DNA of 33,246 bases from Glaciozyma antarctica PI12 (GCA_002917775.1 KZ627158.1:82420-115665); one strand, 5' to 3'; numbered from the stretch's first letter, positions 13,513 to 23,461 are shown. Numbers and translations are program-made. The notes: generated by a model from the sequence alone, not told the origin.

Positions 13513-14463
13513 ATGGTCTCCCAGCTCCGACGCTCCCTCCTACCCGCTCTCGCCCTCGCCAGCCTCCTCCCCACAGCTCTCGCGTTCAACTATACTGTCC
13601 GCACTCCCCACCTTCCCCCCTCTCCTTCCGACCCACTGACCGCTCTCCTCGCAGATCGGCGTAGGCAAGAGCGAAGTCACTGGTCTTCCAGGCATCGGCT
13701 TCGACCCCTCGCGTACGTAGCTTTCCTCGCACACTCCTGTGAGCAGGCACTAACGGCTCACTCAACAGGAACGGTCACCACCGGCACCGAAGACCTCTTC
13801 GGTTCGTCTCCCCGCTCTCCCCTCCCAGCGCCCACCTAACCCCCAACGCAGTGTTCACCTTCCTCCAAGGCGACCACCAAGTCGTCCGTACGTCCAACGC
13901 CAAGACCTCCGACCGTCTCTTCCCAGCTGACCCCCTCTCAGAGTCCACGTTTGAGACGCCCTGCGCTCCCCTCGCCGGTGGATTCGATACGGGACTCGTC
14001 ACCGTCCCAGCTGGAGTGACGGAGGGAGGACCAGACTTTGTCTTCGAAGTCGAATCGGTGCTAATCGGTGCTCTACTTCTACGATGCGGCGGGGACGAAC
14101 TGCCAGTCCGGTGCCGTCTTGTACGTCCTCCTCCTCACTTGGTGCGGAGAGGCCGAGCTGACCTCCTGAGCGTGTAGCTGCGGCAACACAGACGAAGCTT
14201 CCCCAACCGCCTGCTTCGCCTACCGCGCCGCCGCCATGGCTCTCGGCGGAGGAGTCGATCCCTCTACCACCGCCACCAGCGCTTCCACCACTGGCGCCTC
14301 CACCACAGCTCCTACGGCTAGTGCGGGAAGTACGACGGCGCGGACGACGAGCGCGGGAACGACGGCGGCGCCGGCGCAGACTAGCGCCACTGGGGGAGCG
14401 GGGAGGTTGGGAGTTGGGGTGGGAGCGGTGCTGGGGATGTTGGGTGGGGTGATGCTGGTTTAA
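13513..14463 (+). pseudogene. Cupredoxin-fold wall protein B, broken by a 10-bp tandem duplication
   Basis: Exons: 13513-13596, 13655-13712, 13769-13801, 13852-13887, 13942-14120, 14178-14463. The signal peptide (MVSQLRRSLLPALALASLLP) is followed by VTGLPGIGFDPS, VFTFLQGDHQVVQSTF and PCAPLAGGFDTGLVTV, then a Ser/Thr stalk and the tail GVGVGAVLGMLGGVMLV. In exon 5 the 10-mer AATCGGTGCT occurs twice in a row (14053-14062 and 14063-14072), shifting the frame just before YFYDAAGTNCQSGAV, which is intact in the shifted frame. Everything else, splice sites included, looks functional, so the lesion is very young or an assembly error. Relative to copy A it has one more intron (13802-13851). The copper-ligand loop is degenerate here too. 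Confidence 0.75.
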
Positions 14464-14913
14464 GGAGTTGCGATGGAGGGAGGGGGGATGGACATTTATG
14501 CTTTGGGTTTGCCATGGACGATGGATTGCGTTGAGCGGCGTGTGGAGGGAGGGTGTCTGGGGGGGCTGGAGAGGGAAGACGCTGCTTCGAGATGTGGTGC
14601 TGCTCGACTCGTCCGCCGCTCGTTCTTTCAGCGCAAGGGGAGGTCTACCCGAGAGAACGAGTGGGCGACTTCGACTATCTCTTCCACGACTGCTTCACTC
14701 GAATCGCCAGCTAATCGTCCCGCTCGGCTGGGACACGCAAACGTTCCTATCCGAAGCGTCCATTCATCGTGTCCTACGACACAAGCTTCTGTCGAGATCG
14801 GCGTGCGTTCTCAGAGCTAGCTTTCTGCGAAGCTGAACTCCTTCTTCGCAGTTCGCCTCGAACTTGATCCGCAAGACCGTCCCCTCGCTCAACGAGCATC
14901 TGGGCCTCAGCGA
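14464..14913. other. Unassigned stretch downstream of cupredoxin B
   Basis: 450 bp. A GT-AG pair at about 14804-14851 looks like an intron, suggesting that an exon of the hypothetical gene to the right may begin here, but no frame carries a recognisable motif and I could not settle a start. Confidence 0.3.
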
Positions 14914-15651
14914 ATGATCTTCCCATCCTCCTCAGACGTCCCTCCCAGCTGCGCCTCCTGTTCGTCACCTCGCTCAGACCCACTTCCTCGATCATCCCTC
15001 GATGGAGTACGAGCTCGCTTTCTGGCGTTTCGTACCCCACTGACGCTGGAGATCTTGAGGGAGGTCAGGAAGCGGAGCGCGGGGGCTTTGTTCTGCAAGG
15101 AGGAGGAGAAAGAGTGGGTGCTGGGACGGCTGGAGAGGTGGAAGGAGGAGCGGGAGGAGCGGGGATGGAGGATTTTGTACTGTTCGACTTGAAGAGTGAG
15201 AGTAGCTGTCCTCTCCTGTCCCTCCCTCTCTTCTTTCTCGCGCCTCAGCAAAAAAGGACTCACCGAACAGCTTCGTTCGATTCGCCAGCTCACTCGCTTG
15301 CTGGCCCGATCTTCTCAGCTTCTTTCTTCAGGTGCCCAGACCCTTGAAGCGTTTCTAACTCGTATCCACTGCGTATTCCGAGCGTCCTGCTCATTCCGAC
15401 CCCCGCCCCGTCCTCCGCATCACCCACCCCTCGCTCAATCCTGCTCAAGCACCATCGCCGCCTCGAGCCCCTCCACAAATCCCGCCAAAGCCTCAGCGAC
15501 GTTGAGCTCTCCCACTCCGCCCTCTCGACGACGCGGCAACAGTCCAAACTCCGACCCGCTCGACAGAGTCGCTCGAATCGTCCTCCCGCTTCTCCCGCGC
15601 GGGTGTCTGTTCGTGAACGAGGGATTTGAGAGAGGCGAGAAAGGAGAGTAA
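14914..15651 (+). CDS. Hypothetical protein, model uncertain
   Basis: A tentative model joins 14914-15176 to 15249-15651 (222 codons with stop). The frame contains LTLEILREVRKRSAGALFC, a charged helical run (KEWVLGRLERWKEEREERG) and, across the intron, FKKGLTEQLRSIRQLTRLLA, which together look like a real helical protein rather than a shadow. The C-terminal third is Pro/Ser-rich and may be out of frame. The start is not fixed; coding could extend upstream. No family recognised, and the lack of clean borders could also mean a decaying gene. Confidence 0.3.
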
Positions 15652-16042
15652 GGCGGTGCGAGTGGGGTTTTGGCGTGGTGGGTTTGTGCTCGAGAGGTGG
15701 TGAGTCGTTGCGAGGGTCGAAGGGGATCTCATCGAGAGAGGGGAACGAGGTGAGGGCGAGATGAAGGGAGAGGAATCGGAGAAGAAGAGGGCTGCGGGGG
15801 TGCTGCCGACAAGGGAGAGGTGGCGGAGGGATGGGAATGCGACTTTGTTTCGGCGTCGTCGGCGCTCGATGAACCTGCGAGCTCGACGATCCGGTGGTTC
15901 CTCTCTGTTATGAGCGGTGAGGAGCGTATCGGAGGGATGTCGTTCCGAGCGTCGAAGCGCGAGAGCGAAAAGAAGAAGAGCAGAGTCCCGTCGCTCGTGC
16001 GAACCGAACCACAACAATCCGTACAGAATTGCGTTTCCGACT
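15652..16042. other. Intergenic, 3' side of the mitochondrial carrier
   Basis: 391 bp between the hypothetical gene and the carrier stop codon on the other strand. Antisense frames are open but featureless. Confidence 0.45.
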
Positions 16043-17555
16043 CTACGTGATTACCCTCATCGTCAACTCGAACACCGCAAACGTCGCGCCGTTCACGAAT
16101 GGAGAACTGCACGATGGAGAGAGAGAGTCAGCGAGCGTCCTACATATCTCCCAACATATCTGTCTCGGAAACGTCAACCGAGAGTTCCTTCAAAGCTCTT
16201 CACCCCCCACCACACCTTTTACCACCTCCCACCTCCCTCCCCCTTCCCCCTTCCACCCTCCCACCCCCTCCACCACCCATAAAAAGCACTCACCGAACCA
16301 ATGTAGGCACCAACCCCCTCGTAAACCCTCTCCACCCTTTCTCTGCCCACAGTTTCCTCGCACAATCCATCGCCCCCGAGTATTTCTGAGAATGGGAGGA
16401 GGGGAGCGCGTCGGTTTGGAGTCGGGATTTGAGGACGTCTAGAGGGTAGTTGCTGCGGAGCGCTTTGTTAGCTACCTTCTTTTGGTTGCGAGTGAGGGGA
16501 GACGAAAGGGGAGGCGGTGGCAGGAGGAGACGAAAGGGGAGGACGACGTACGAAAGCCACATCGCATACCCCGCTCCAGCTCCATATAAGATCGCACTAG
16601 TCATTGGAACCTCCTTCCTCCCCTTCCCACTCCTCTCCATCTCCCTCTGGACCAACCACTCGTACGCTAGGAAATACATGCCGTAGCCGTGGAATTCACT
16701 GTGGCCTCGTTAGCTGTCGTTCGCTATCGTTCGAGGGAGGGAGGGGAGTAAGGGAATAAGGAAATAAAGGGAAGGACGCACCGAGCGACTAGTGGTAGAT
16801 TGACCCTGGTACACCCCTCGCAAGCCATCAGACGCATAGATCTTTGTGAGCGCGTCGAGCGGGCCTGTGTACGACGTTACCGAGGCAGCAGTCTGCGTTT
16901 GAAGACCTGCGCTGGGTTAGCTGGTGGGGAAGGGGAGAGAGGAGGGACGAACGGATACGGATGTGTTCGACTGGACCGGAGACGAACGAGTTGCCTACGC
17001 CTGCGCCTGCGCCTGCTAGGTAGAGTTGTAGGGAGGAGAGAGATTCGGAGGTGCAGGAACCACGTTGTTGATTCTGCGCACTGCGTCAAGTTGCTTTAGC
17101 TCCAGGCAGGAGAGAGGAGGGAAGGACGAACGCGAAGAAGCGCTTGCCAGCTTGGAGGAAAGCGAATTGAAGCGATACGCACGCGCCTATCCCCACGAGC
17201 GGCATAGCAGTCCCCTTGTAGAACGCTTTGGGCCCTTCCTCCTTTAAGATCCTGCTCGCGCAATTGACTGTTCCACTATACGCATCCGAGGACTGCAGGC
17301 GGACTTTGACGATATCGAACTGCGTGCGTCGCTTAGCTCTGTCGTTTAGGATCGAGGAAGAGAGCGTACGGGTTGGCCGGTTAGGACTTGGGCCATACCG
17401 CTTACTGTACCTGCGAAGAGGTCTTTGAAGACGGAGGAGGGAGGAGCAGTTGCTGCTGGGAGAGTCGCTCCTTCGAAGCGGTCGATTGACTCGAGAGTCG
17501 CCCTGTCCAGCCGTGAGTGTGGGTAACTTAGCGGTTAGTCGGCGTGTCCTCACAT
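16043..17555 (-). CDS. YMC1: Mitochondrial carrier, SLC25 family, Ymc1/Ymc2-like
   Basis: Exons on the minus strand: 17555-17554, 17502-17370, 17319-17132, 17080-16953, 16906-16782, 16698-16552, 16452-16294, 16106-16043; about 314 residues in three SLC25 repeats of the mitochondrial inner membrane. The signatures are GQPFDIVKVRLQ, GPVEHIRIRLQTQ and NYPLDVLKSRLQ; the second is typical of the Ymc1/Ymc2 branch. The transported substrate cannot be read from sequence. REFHGYGMYFLAYEWL and SPFVNGATFAVFELTMR close repeats two and three. The only conserved start, MATLESIDRFEGA, needs an ATG formed by joining AT (17555-17554) to G (17502) across a 51-nt intron. In exon 5 the frame slips by one base near 16800-16812 (GVYQ then NLPLVARE), probably an indel in a G-rich run. 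The last intron is long (187 nt) and strongly strand-asymmetric. Confidence 0.87.
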
Positions 17556-18578
17556 TCCGCCTGGGGAAGAGTTGAATGGAGAGAGAAAGAGGTGCTCGCG
17601 TGAGCTCTTATCCCAAAGTTGTGGCCCAAGCTCAGTCCGACCTGTGAAAGTTTCGCGTGAAGAGAGATTTGTGAAAGGTCTGAGCCTTGACTCGTCGTTA
17701 GGCTCAGGAGGAAGACTCAGACTGAACCCCCGTTCAACCCGACTCTCTCTCAAAAAAAGCTAGGTGAGTACAGCCCAACAGCTGGGACCGACCGAAGGCT
17801 CGAGCGAAGAAGGGAGGAGGGAGGGAGACTATCCGAGCGACCCACCACGCGCTCGTTCGAACCAGCTCAACTCGGGCCTAGCGAGGGAAGCGGGAGGGCG
17901 CCGTTGCAGTTGGGAACGAGTACAAGGAGCGGGCGCGAAGCCTCCAGCGTCGGCGGGCGTAGGAGAGCAGACTCGAATCGTCCCTTTCTTCCCATCACCT
18001 CGTCGGCCACGCTCTCACCGTACGCACTCGCATCGCCTGCGAGGTCAAGGGGAGGCGGGAAGAAGGGCTTTTAAGGAGGGCAGAGGTGGGGGGGAGGCAC
18101 GGGCGAGGGTATCGCGCGCGTCGAGAGGCGTGTGCGATGACCCACGTCGTGCCGTCGGAGGAGCGGGGTTCGCAGGGACTGGACTAGGGACGCACTGCTG
18201 TTGCTCGAGTGTCAGCTCGAGTGAGGTATTGCTGCTCTCCTACCTTCCCACTGTGATTCCAGCTCGTCCTAGCGCTCACGCGAGATCATCGAGGAGGCAC
18301 TTCTTCCTTTCCACACTCGCGCGACGTGATCCAAGGCCGCGATAGGACTACACGAGTTCATGACTCTAGTGACTTGTTGCTGGCTTGACGTGCAATCGCG
18401 CGACGTCCTCGCCAGTCGAATACGCTCTACAACGACGACTAAGGGACTCCTCCCTCCTTCCTCCGCCACGCCGTACCCTCCATCTCCCAGCCCAGCTTCC
18501 CCCGTTCTACTTCGAGCAAACTGCATCCTCGCACGAAACCCCAGCTGACTCCTTCCCTCCCCCTCAGCAGGCCACAAG
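17556..18578. promoter_or_regulatory. Divergent intergenic region, carrier / eIF2 beta
   Basis: About 1 kb without a supported gene. Open frames are purine-rich shadows. A pyrimidine tract ending in CCCCTCAGCAG eight bases before the eIF2 beta ATG looks like a 3' splice site, so eIF2 beta probably has an intron in its leader; the matching donor was not identified. Confidence 0.4.
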
Positions 18579-20172
18579 ATGTCCGATAGCGCTCCCCCTC
18601 CTGACGACGTCGGTGACATGTTCGCCGGCATGAAGAAGAAGAAGAAGTCCAGTACGTCCCCTCCTCCTCCCTCTTTCACCCCTTAGCGACTCCACTAACG
18701 CACTGAGCGCAGCCAAAAAGGTCGTCTTCGATTCCGACGACGTCCCCTCCTCCGAGCCGGTCGCCGACACGGACGACCTCGATTTCAGTGACCTTAAGAA
18801 GAAGAAGAAGAAGAAGGTCGTCATTGATGAAGGGGACGAGGAGGTCGTGGTGAAGAAGGTGGATAGGATGGGGAATGAGTTGGTCGAGGAGGTGGTGGTG
18901 GTGGTGGAGAAGGTTGCGGAGGAAGGTGGGGACGAGTTCTCGGATTTGAAGAAGAAGAAGAAGAAGGTGCGTTAGGTCGTGTGTAGGGAATGTGGGGGGA
19001 GCTGATGAGTTGCTGCGCAGGGAGGCAAGAAGTGAGTTCCTCGCTTCGTTGTCGGCGATAAAGGACGTACCTAACCATGTACCCCGCAGAACGACGTTCG
19101 ATCTCGAAGCTTTCGAAGCCGAGCTCGCCGCCGGAGAAGCGACCGAGGACAAGGTGGAGACGCCCGCCGGTTCAGACGGGGAGGATGGCCCCGAGGGAAT
19201 CGACGACGAGGTGGTGGAGGGAGATGACCCGTTTGCGAAGGAGGGAGAGGAGCCGTTGAGTAAGGCGGAGGCGGCGGCGGAGGCGAAGGCTTGGTTGAAG
19301 GAGGATAGGGATTACACTTACACTGAGGTGAGTCGTCGCGCTTTTCGTCTCTCGTCCTCTCCACCACTACGCGCTACTCGAGGACTTCCTTCTCGACGAA
19401 TACGTCGTCCTCTCCACCGCCACCGACATCAGCGCCGTGCTCCTCACAACCCGCCTCCCTCGAACCCCACTAACGTTCCTCCCCACAGCTCCTCGGTCGC
19501 TTCTACGGCCTCCTCTACGCCTCGCACCCTTCCCTCTCGGCCGCCGGCAGCAAGAAGAAGTACTTCCTCGCTCCACCCCAGATGCATCGCGAGGGGAACA
19601 AGCGTTCCATCTTTGCCAACATTGTCGACATCTGCAAGAAGATGCATCGCCAGCCTGAGCATGTCATTCAGTTCTTGTTTGCCGAGTTGGGGACGAGTGG
19701 GAGTGTGGATGGGAGTGGGAGGTTGGTCATCAAGGGACGGTTCCAGCAGAAGTGAGTTCCTCGCTTTCTCTCTCTCGAAGAGCGCGAGCTGATGTGTGCT
19801 CGCGCGCGTGTAGGCAGATCGAGGCGGTTCTCAGGCGGTATATCGGTACGTCCCTCTCCCACCGCATTGGATGTCGCTGACGACTCTTCGCAGTCGAATA
19901 CGTCTCGTGTCGATCCTGCAAGTCCCCCGACACGATTCTCACCAAGGATAACCGCGTCTTCTTCATCACCTGTACGTTCCCCCTTCCCTCTCTCACTCTC
20001 GAGCTAACAACCGTGTACACAGGCCAGGCGTGCGGATCGGCGAGGTCGGTACAGGCTATCAAATCGGGTTTCCAGGCTGTGAGTCTCGTTCTCGTCGTTC
20101 TTTTGAGTGGTGGAGGGGAGCTGATGAGGATCGCAGCAAACTGGGAAGCGAAGGGCGATGCGCGCGGCTTGA
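18579..20172 (+). CDS. SUI3: Translation initiation factor eIF2, beta subunit
   Basis: Exons: 18579-18651, 18713-18966, 19021-19031, 19090-19327, 19489-19751, 19814-19845, 19894-19971, 20023-20078, 20137-20172; 346 residues, no frame break. eIF2 delivers initiator Met-tRNA to the 40S ribosome; the beta subunit contacts eIF5 and eIF2B. Three lysine runs near residues 19-23, 52-58 and about 103-108 are the K-boxes that bind eIF5/eIF2B-epsilon. The core contains [17 protein letters not shown] and a C4 zinc finger, CRSC...CQAC, ending [18 protein letters not shown]. Exon 3 is only 11 nt, just at the end of the third K-box. Intron 4 is long (161 nt). All family features are present, so the call is firm. 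Confidence 0.95.
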
Positions 20173-20493
20173 GTGGTGGAGAGGGGAGCAGAGATGGCGT
20201 TGCAAGGCCCGTTTTTGTTCGGAACGATGTGGGCGAGGCTGTGAGTGGAGAGGGTTCTGCCGGCTTGTTCGATTGAGAGAAGGCGCGGGAGCGGAGTCCG
20301 GTGTCGACGGCCCCGCGAGTTCGTCTCTTTGAGATTTCTCTTCCTGCCTCCGTTTCCGCCTGGGATCATCACAGCATCGCCATCTAGCTCAAGCTCATCA
20401 GCCTGCCTCCCCGACAGAAAGGCTCTCACGCGCCAAATCGCGTCGTCAGACTCTCGCTCCCTTCCTTCTCTTCCTCCCTTCACCAGACTCAGC
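20173..20493. other. Intergenic between eIF2 beta and the beta-helix gene
   Basis: 321 bp in tandem orientation, holding the 3' end of one gene and the promoter of the next. Nothing else seen. Confidence 0.45.
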
Positions 20494-22855
20494 ATGACCT
20501 CCAGCAAAACCCACCTCTTCCACCCCCTCTCCTCTCCCTCGGACAACGGCCTCGCCCTCTCCACTCTCTTCGCCTCCTCCGGCCCTTACAGCACCATCTT
20601 TCTCCTCCCCCACACTCTCTACCCCCTCCTCACTCCAATCCGATTCTCCCATCCTCATAACACGCTTGCCACACTGGGGTTTCCGGCGTTTGAGACGGGG
20701 GAACAAGCGGTGCTAGAGACGCGCGGGGAGGCGCAGGCGGTGGATATGGTTCACCTTTCGGGCGTGGCGTTGAGGAGGGTTCATTTGAGAGGATGTAGAG
20801 GGTGGGGTAGGCGGGTACCGGGGGAGAGCGAGAGGAGTAGAAGGAGGGAGGAGGGGGGGCTGGGGTGGGTAGAGGGGGGGCAGGCGTTGGTGGAGATGGG
20901 AGGACCGGGGAGCTGCGATTCGGTGGTCGAGGGGTGTAGGCTTGAGGATCCTAGAGGGTGGTCTGCTGTGAGTTTTCGTTCTGGAGGGAGGGAGGAGATA
21001 TGCGGCTAATAAGAGAGGGCAGCTGCATGTCTGTGATTTCGCGATTAGGGCGAAGGTGCTGGGGAACCTCGTGGGGCCTTGTGGGCAGGAAGGTGAGCTT
21101 GGAGTGCGGGATGGAATTGGGGAAGAGCTGAGGGACGGCGGGTACAGCACCCCAGGGACCATGGGCGGATGGACTCAGTATCGCGGGGAGGGACTCGCTG
21201 GTCGTGAGGACTTTCCTGCCTCTACGTTGACGACGCACGGCTGACAGTCCGCTAGTGTGGGAATACGATTTGGGATGCGACTGATGTGAGCTCGTTGGCG
21301 AAGTGGAGCGCGTCGGAGCTGACTTGGGATCCTTCGCAGGGTGCGATCGTCGTCTTTTGCTCGCCAGGAAGCAGCGTACGCTCTCTCCCCAAAGAACCGC
21401 GAGTCGCTCGCTTACGTGCTCGAAGATCACGAACAACACCATCATCGCACGCTCGCGAGATTTGCTGGGAGGAATCAACATGCGAGTTCTCTCGCTTCGC
21501 AACTTCGCTCGCTCGCTCTAACGCTTTCTGCACCAGGGTCGACGACTTTCCTTTCGATCGCGACTACAGCAACACTTGTGTCGTCGCCAACACGATCAGA
21601 AGCGAAGGAGCCTACATCAAGCTTGCGATCGGGTACGTCGATTCCTCCTCCTTCCTCCCGAAACCAACCCTCTCGCAGCTGCGGTCCAACCTGCTGGTCT
21701 CCCTGGACCTCATCTCACAAGATCAATTTCGGCGGTTCAGTCTCGCACAACCTCCTCGGCCCCGGAACGATGGGCTACGGCATCGCTCTCTCTGGCGCAA
21801 AAGATTGGACCGCGCTCGGAAACGTCGTCCTTCCCGGCACTTCGTTCAGCGGGAATACGGTCAACACGGCCCTCAACGCTCCTCCGACGCCATTCTTGAT
21901 CGAGTGGAAGGACCGCGCGCGGACGATCAATTGCGAGGTTCAGGAGGAGTTTGTTGAGGGCGAAGCGAGCTGGTTGATTGGGATTGAGAGTGGGGTGGGG
22001 GAGAAGTTGAGGTATGAGGGAGGGCAGCTGCGCTTGGGAGGAGGAGAGGAGGCGCCGAAAGTCGCGGGAGGAGTTTGGGAGATCAGCGAAGGTCGGTTCT
22101 GCTTGAAGGAGGAGGGAGCGGGAGGGAGGATCGTTTGGGCGAGTGGAGCTGCGACGAAGGCGACGGCGTTGAGATTCGCGAGGGACGGTCGACTGGTGCT
22201 CATGACGAAGGAGGGGGAGGTTCTCTGGGATCCGACGGCGTACCTCCGTCCATTCCTCGAAACGATGTCGACGCTCCAGCCTCTCAAGCCCTCGCCACCT
22301 CCAGATCTAGAGCAGCACCCCTCGCTCACGCTGAGCTGCAAAGCTCCCTTCATCTCACTCAGCGGCAGAGCAGGCAACGTCCTTTTTTCCACCTCGTACG
22401 AATACGCGAAAGGCGACTGGACTCTCCTCGCCGGCCAGTGGATCTCCATCGCCCCCCTCTCCCTCCGCGGCTCCTCCTCCCTCTCCCCTCCTCCCCTCCC
22501 CTCCCGACCTCTCTCCACCGCTCCTCGCCTCCCCCCACAACCAACCTTCCTCTTCCTCAATCCCCTCACCGCCCAACTCGTTCTCCATTCCTCTCCCTCC
22601 CCCTCCCACCCCCTCGTCTCGCACACGCACTGGACCTCGCCCGCTTCGAATGCTCCGGTGGAGAGTACGTGGATGGCGTATCAGGGGGATGGGAATCTCG
22701 TGGTTTATGCGAAGGAGGGGGAGAGGATTTGGGTGCCTTGGGCGAATGGGACGATAGGGAGCGAGAGGGTGGTGCTGAGAGGTGTGGGCGAGGAGGGAGG
22801 GCCGGCGATCGAGGTCTTTAGTGGTGGGAAGAGGGTGTGGAGCAGTAGATCGTGA
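20494..22855 (+). CDS. Right-handed beta-helix protein with C-terminal bulb-type lectin-like domain
   Basis: Exons: 20494-20967, 21023-21092, 21148-21203, 21256-21285, 21340-21375, 21426-21481, 21537-21636, 21722-22855; about 651 residues. The middle has parallel beta-helix character: short rungs such as CGNTIWDATDGAIVVFCSPG, ITNNTIIARSRDLLGGIN and TCVVANTIRSEGAYIKLAIG, then INFGGSVSHNLLGPGTMGYG. The C-terminal part carries repeats of lectin type, including the bulb-lectin motif QGDGNLVVYAKEGERIW. The combination suggests binding or cleaving a polysaccharide, but no catalytic residues were recognised and no signal peptide is visible at MTSSKTHLFHPLSS. The intron 21482-21536 begins with GC (GCGAGT) instead of GT; the next has a weak donor (GTCGAT at 21637), so that border is less certain. 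Domain assignment is by eye. Confidence 0.65.
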
Positions 22856-23077
22856 CGAATGGAGCGGGGTAGGATTATGAGCTGGAGCGAAGAGCGAGGG
22901 GAGGACGCAAGGAGGAAGCGACGACTCGAGCAGAAAGCTCGCTGCGCTGTATTCACAAACTGTATTTAACAAAAGCACGCCTCTGCAGCTTTCGGTCAGC
23001 GCATTCGAAACTCGAAAGAACGGGCAGAACGCACCTCGCTACATCACGACTACGCACGCCCCACGCTACTTTCCGAA

Positions 23078-23461
23078 CTAGGTGTCCTCCGCCTCCATCG
23101 CCTCGTTGCAGTGCTTGCAGTCCCTTCCGCTGTAAGCTCCGTCAGAAGCAAGGTCCCTTTGGTCGGTCGTGTGCGATCCGACGAAGCAGTAGAGGCCCTT
23201 GTCCGTGTAGCCGTTCTCCTCGTCGTCCGGCTCGTCGCAGTACGGACTCTTGAAGGTGTCTGCTTCGGCGCATCAATGGGGGCCAACAAACATTCTTGTG
23301 GTGAGGAACTTGAAGCCACAGCACTCGAACCTTCAAACGGAGGAGACTTGGCCGTTCTTGCGAATGCGTCGGCAGTCGTCTCCGTGGTCGATCTTGCACG
23401 GCGCGTCCTTCTTCTTGTTGAGAGCGGGATCGTAGGTGTTGTGGCAGCGCGCGCAGTGCAT
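23078..23461 (-). CDS. Short Cys/His-rich protein or its relic
   Basis: From the ATG at 23461 the frame reads MHCARCHNTYDPALNKKKDA, then CKIDHGDDCRRIRKNGQ, and further on YCDEPDDEENGYTDKGLYCF, VGSHTTDQRD and GRDCKHCNEAMEAEDT, stop at 23078. The CxxCH, CC and CxxC pairs suggest a small zinc-binding protein of a type common in basidiomycetes; function unknown. Two in-frame TGA codons fall in the middle, flanking FECCGFKFLTTRMF. An in-frame 99-nt intron (GTCTCC... to ...TTCAAG) would remove both and leave about 95 residues. Otherwise, since FECCG looks like a conserved piece, the gene would be a relic. I cannot decide. Tail to tail with the beta-helix gene (222 bp), head to head with ERCC1 (280 bp). 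Confidence 0.45.

Noticed and set aside
15277-15300. A tRNA T-arm-like GTTCGATTC
   Set aside because: No acceptor stem, D-arm or anticodon arm could be folded around it, and it lies in a plausible coding exon.
17764-18345. A 193-residue open frame between the carrier and eIF2 beta
   Set aside because: It starts with GTG, is built from Arg/Gly/Ser low complexity typical of GC-rich noncoding sequence, and shows no motif.
19328-19488. An extra exon inside the 161-nt intron of eIF2 beta
   Set aside because: RDYTYTE joins directly to LLGRFYG as in all family members, leaving no room for inserted residues.
23078-23461. Selenocysteine at the two in-frame TGA codons of the Cys-rich gene
   Set aside because: Nearly all fungi, including the known red yeasts, lack selenocysteine machinery, and no SECIS-like structure was apparent. 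An intron or a relic is more likely.
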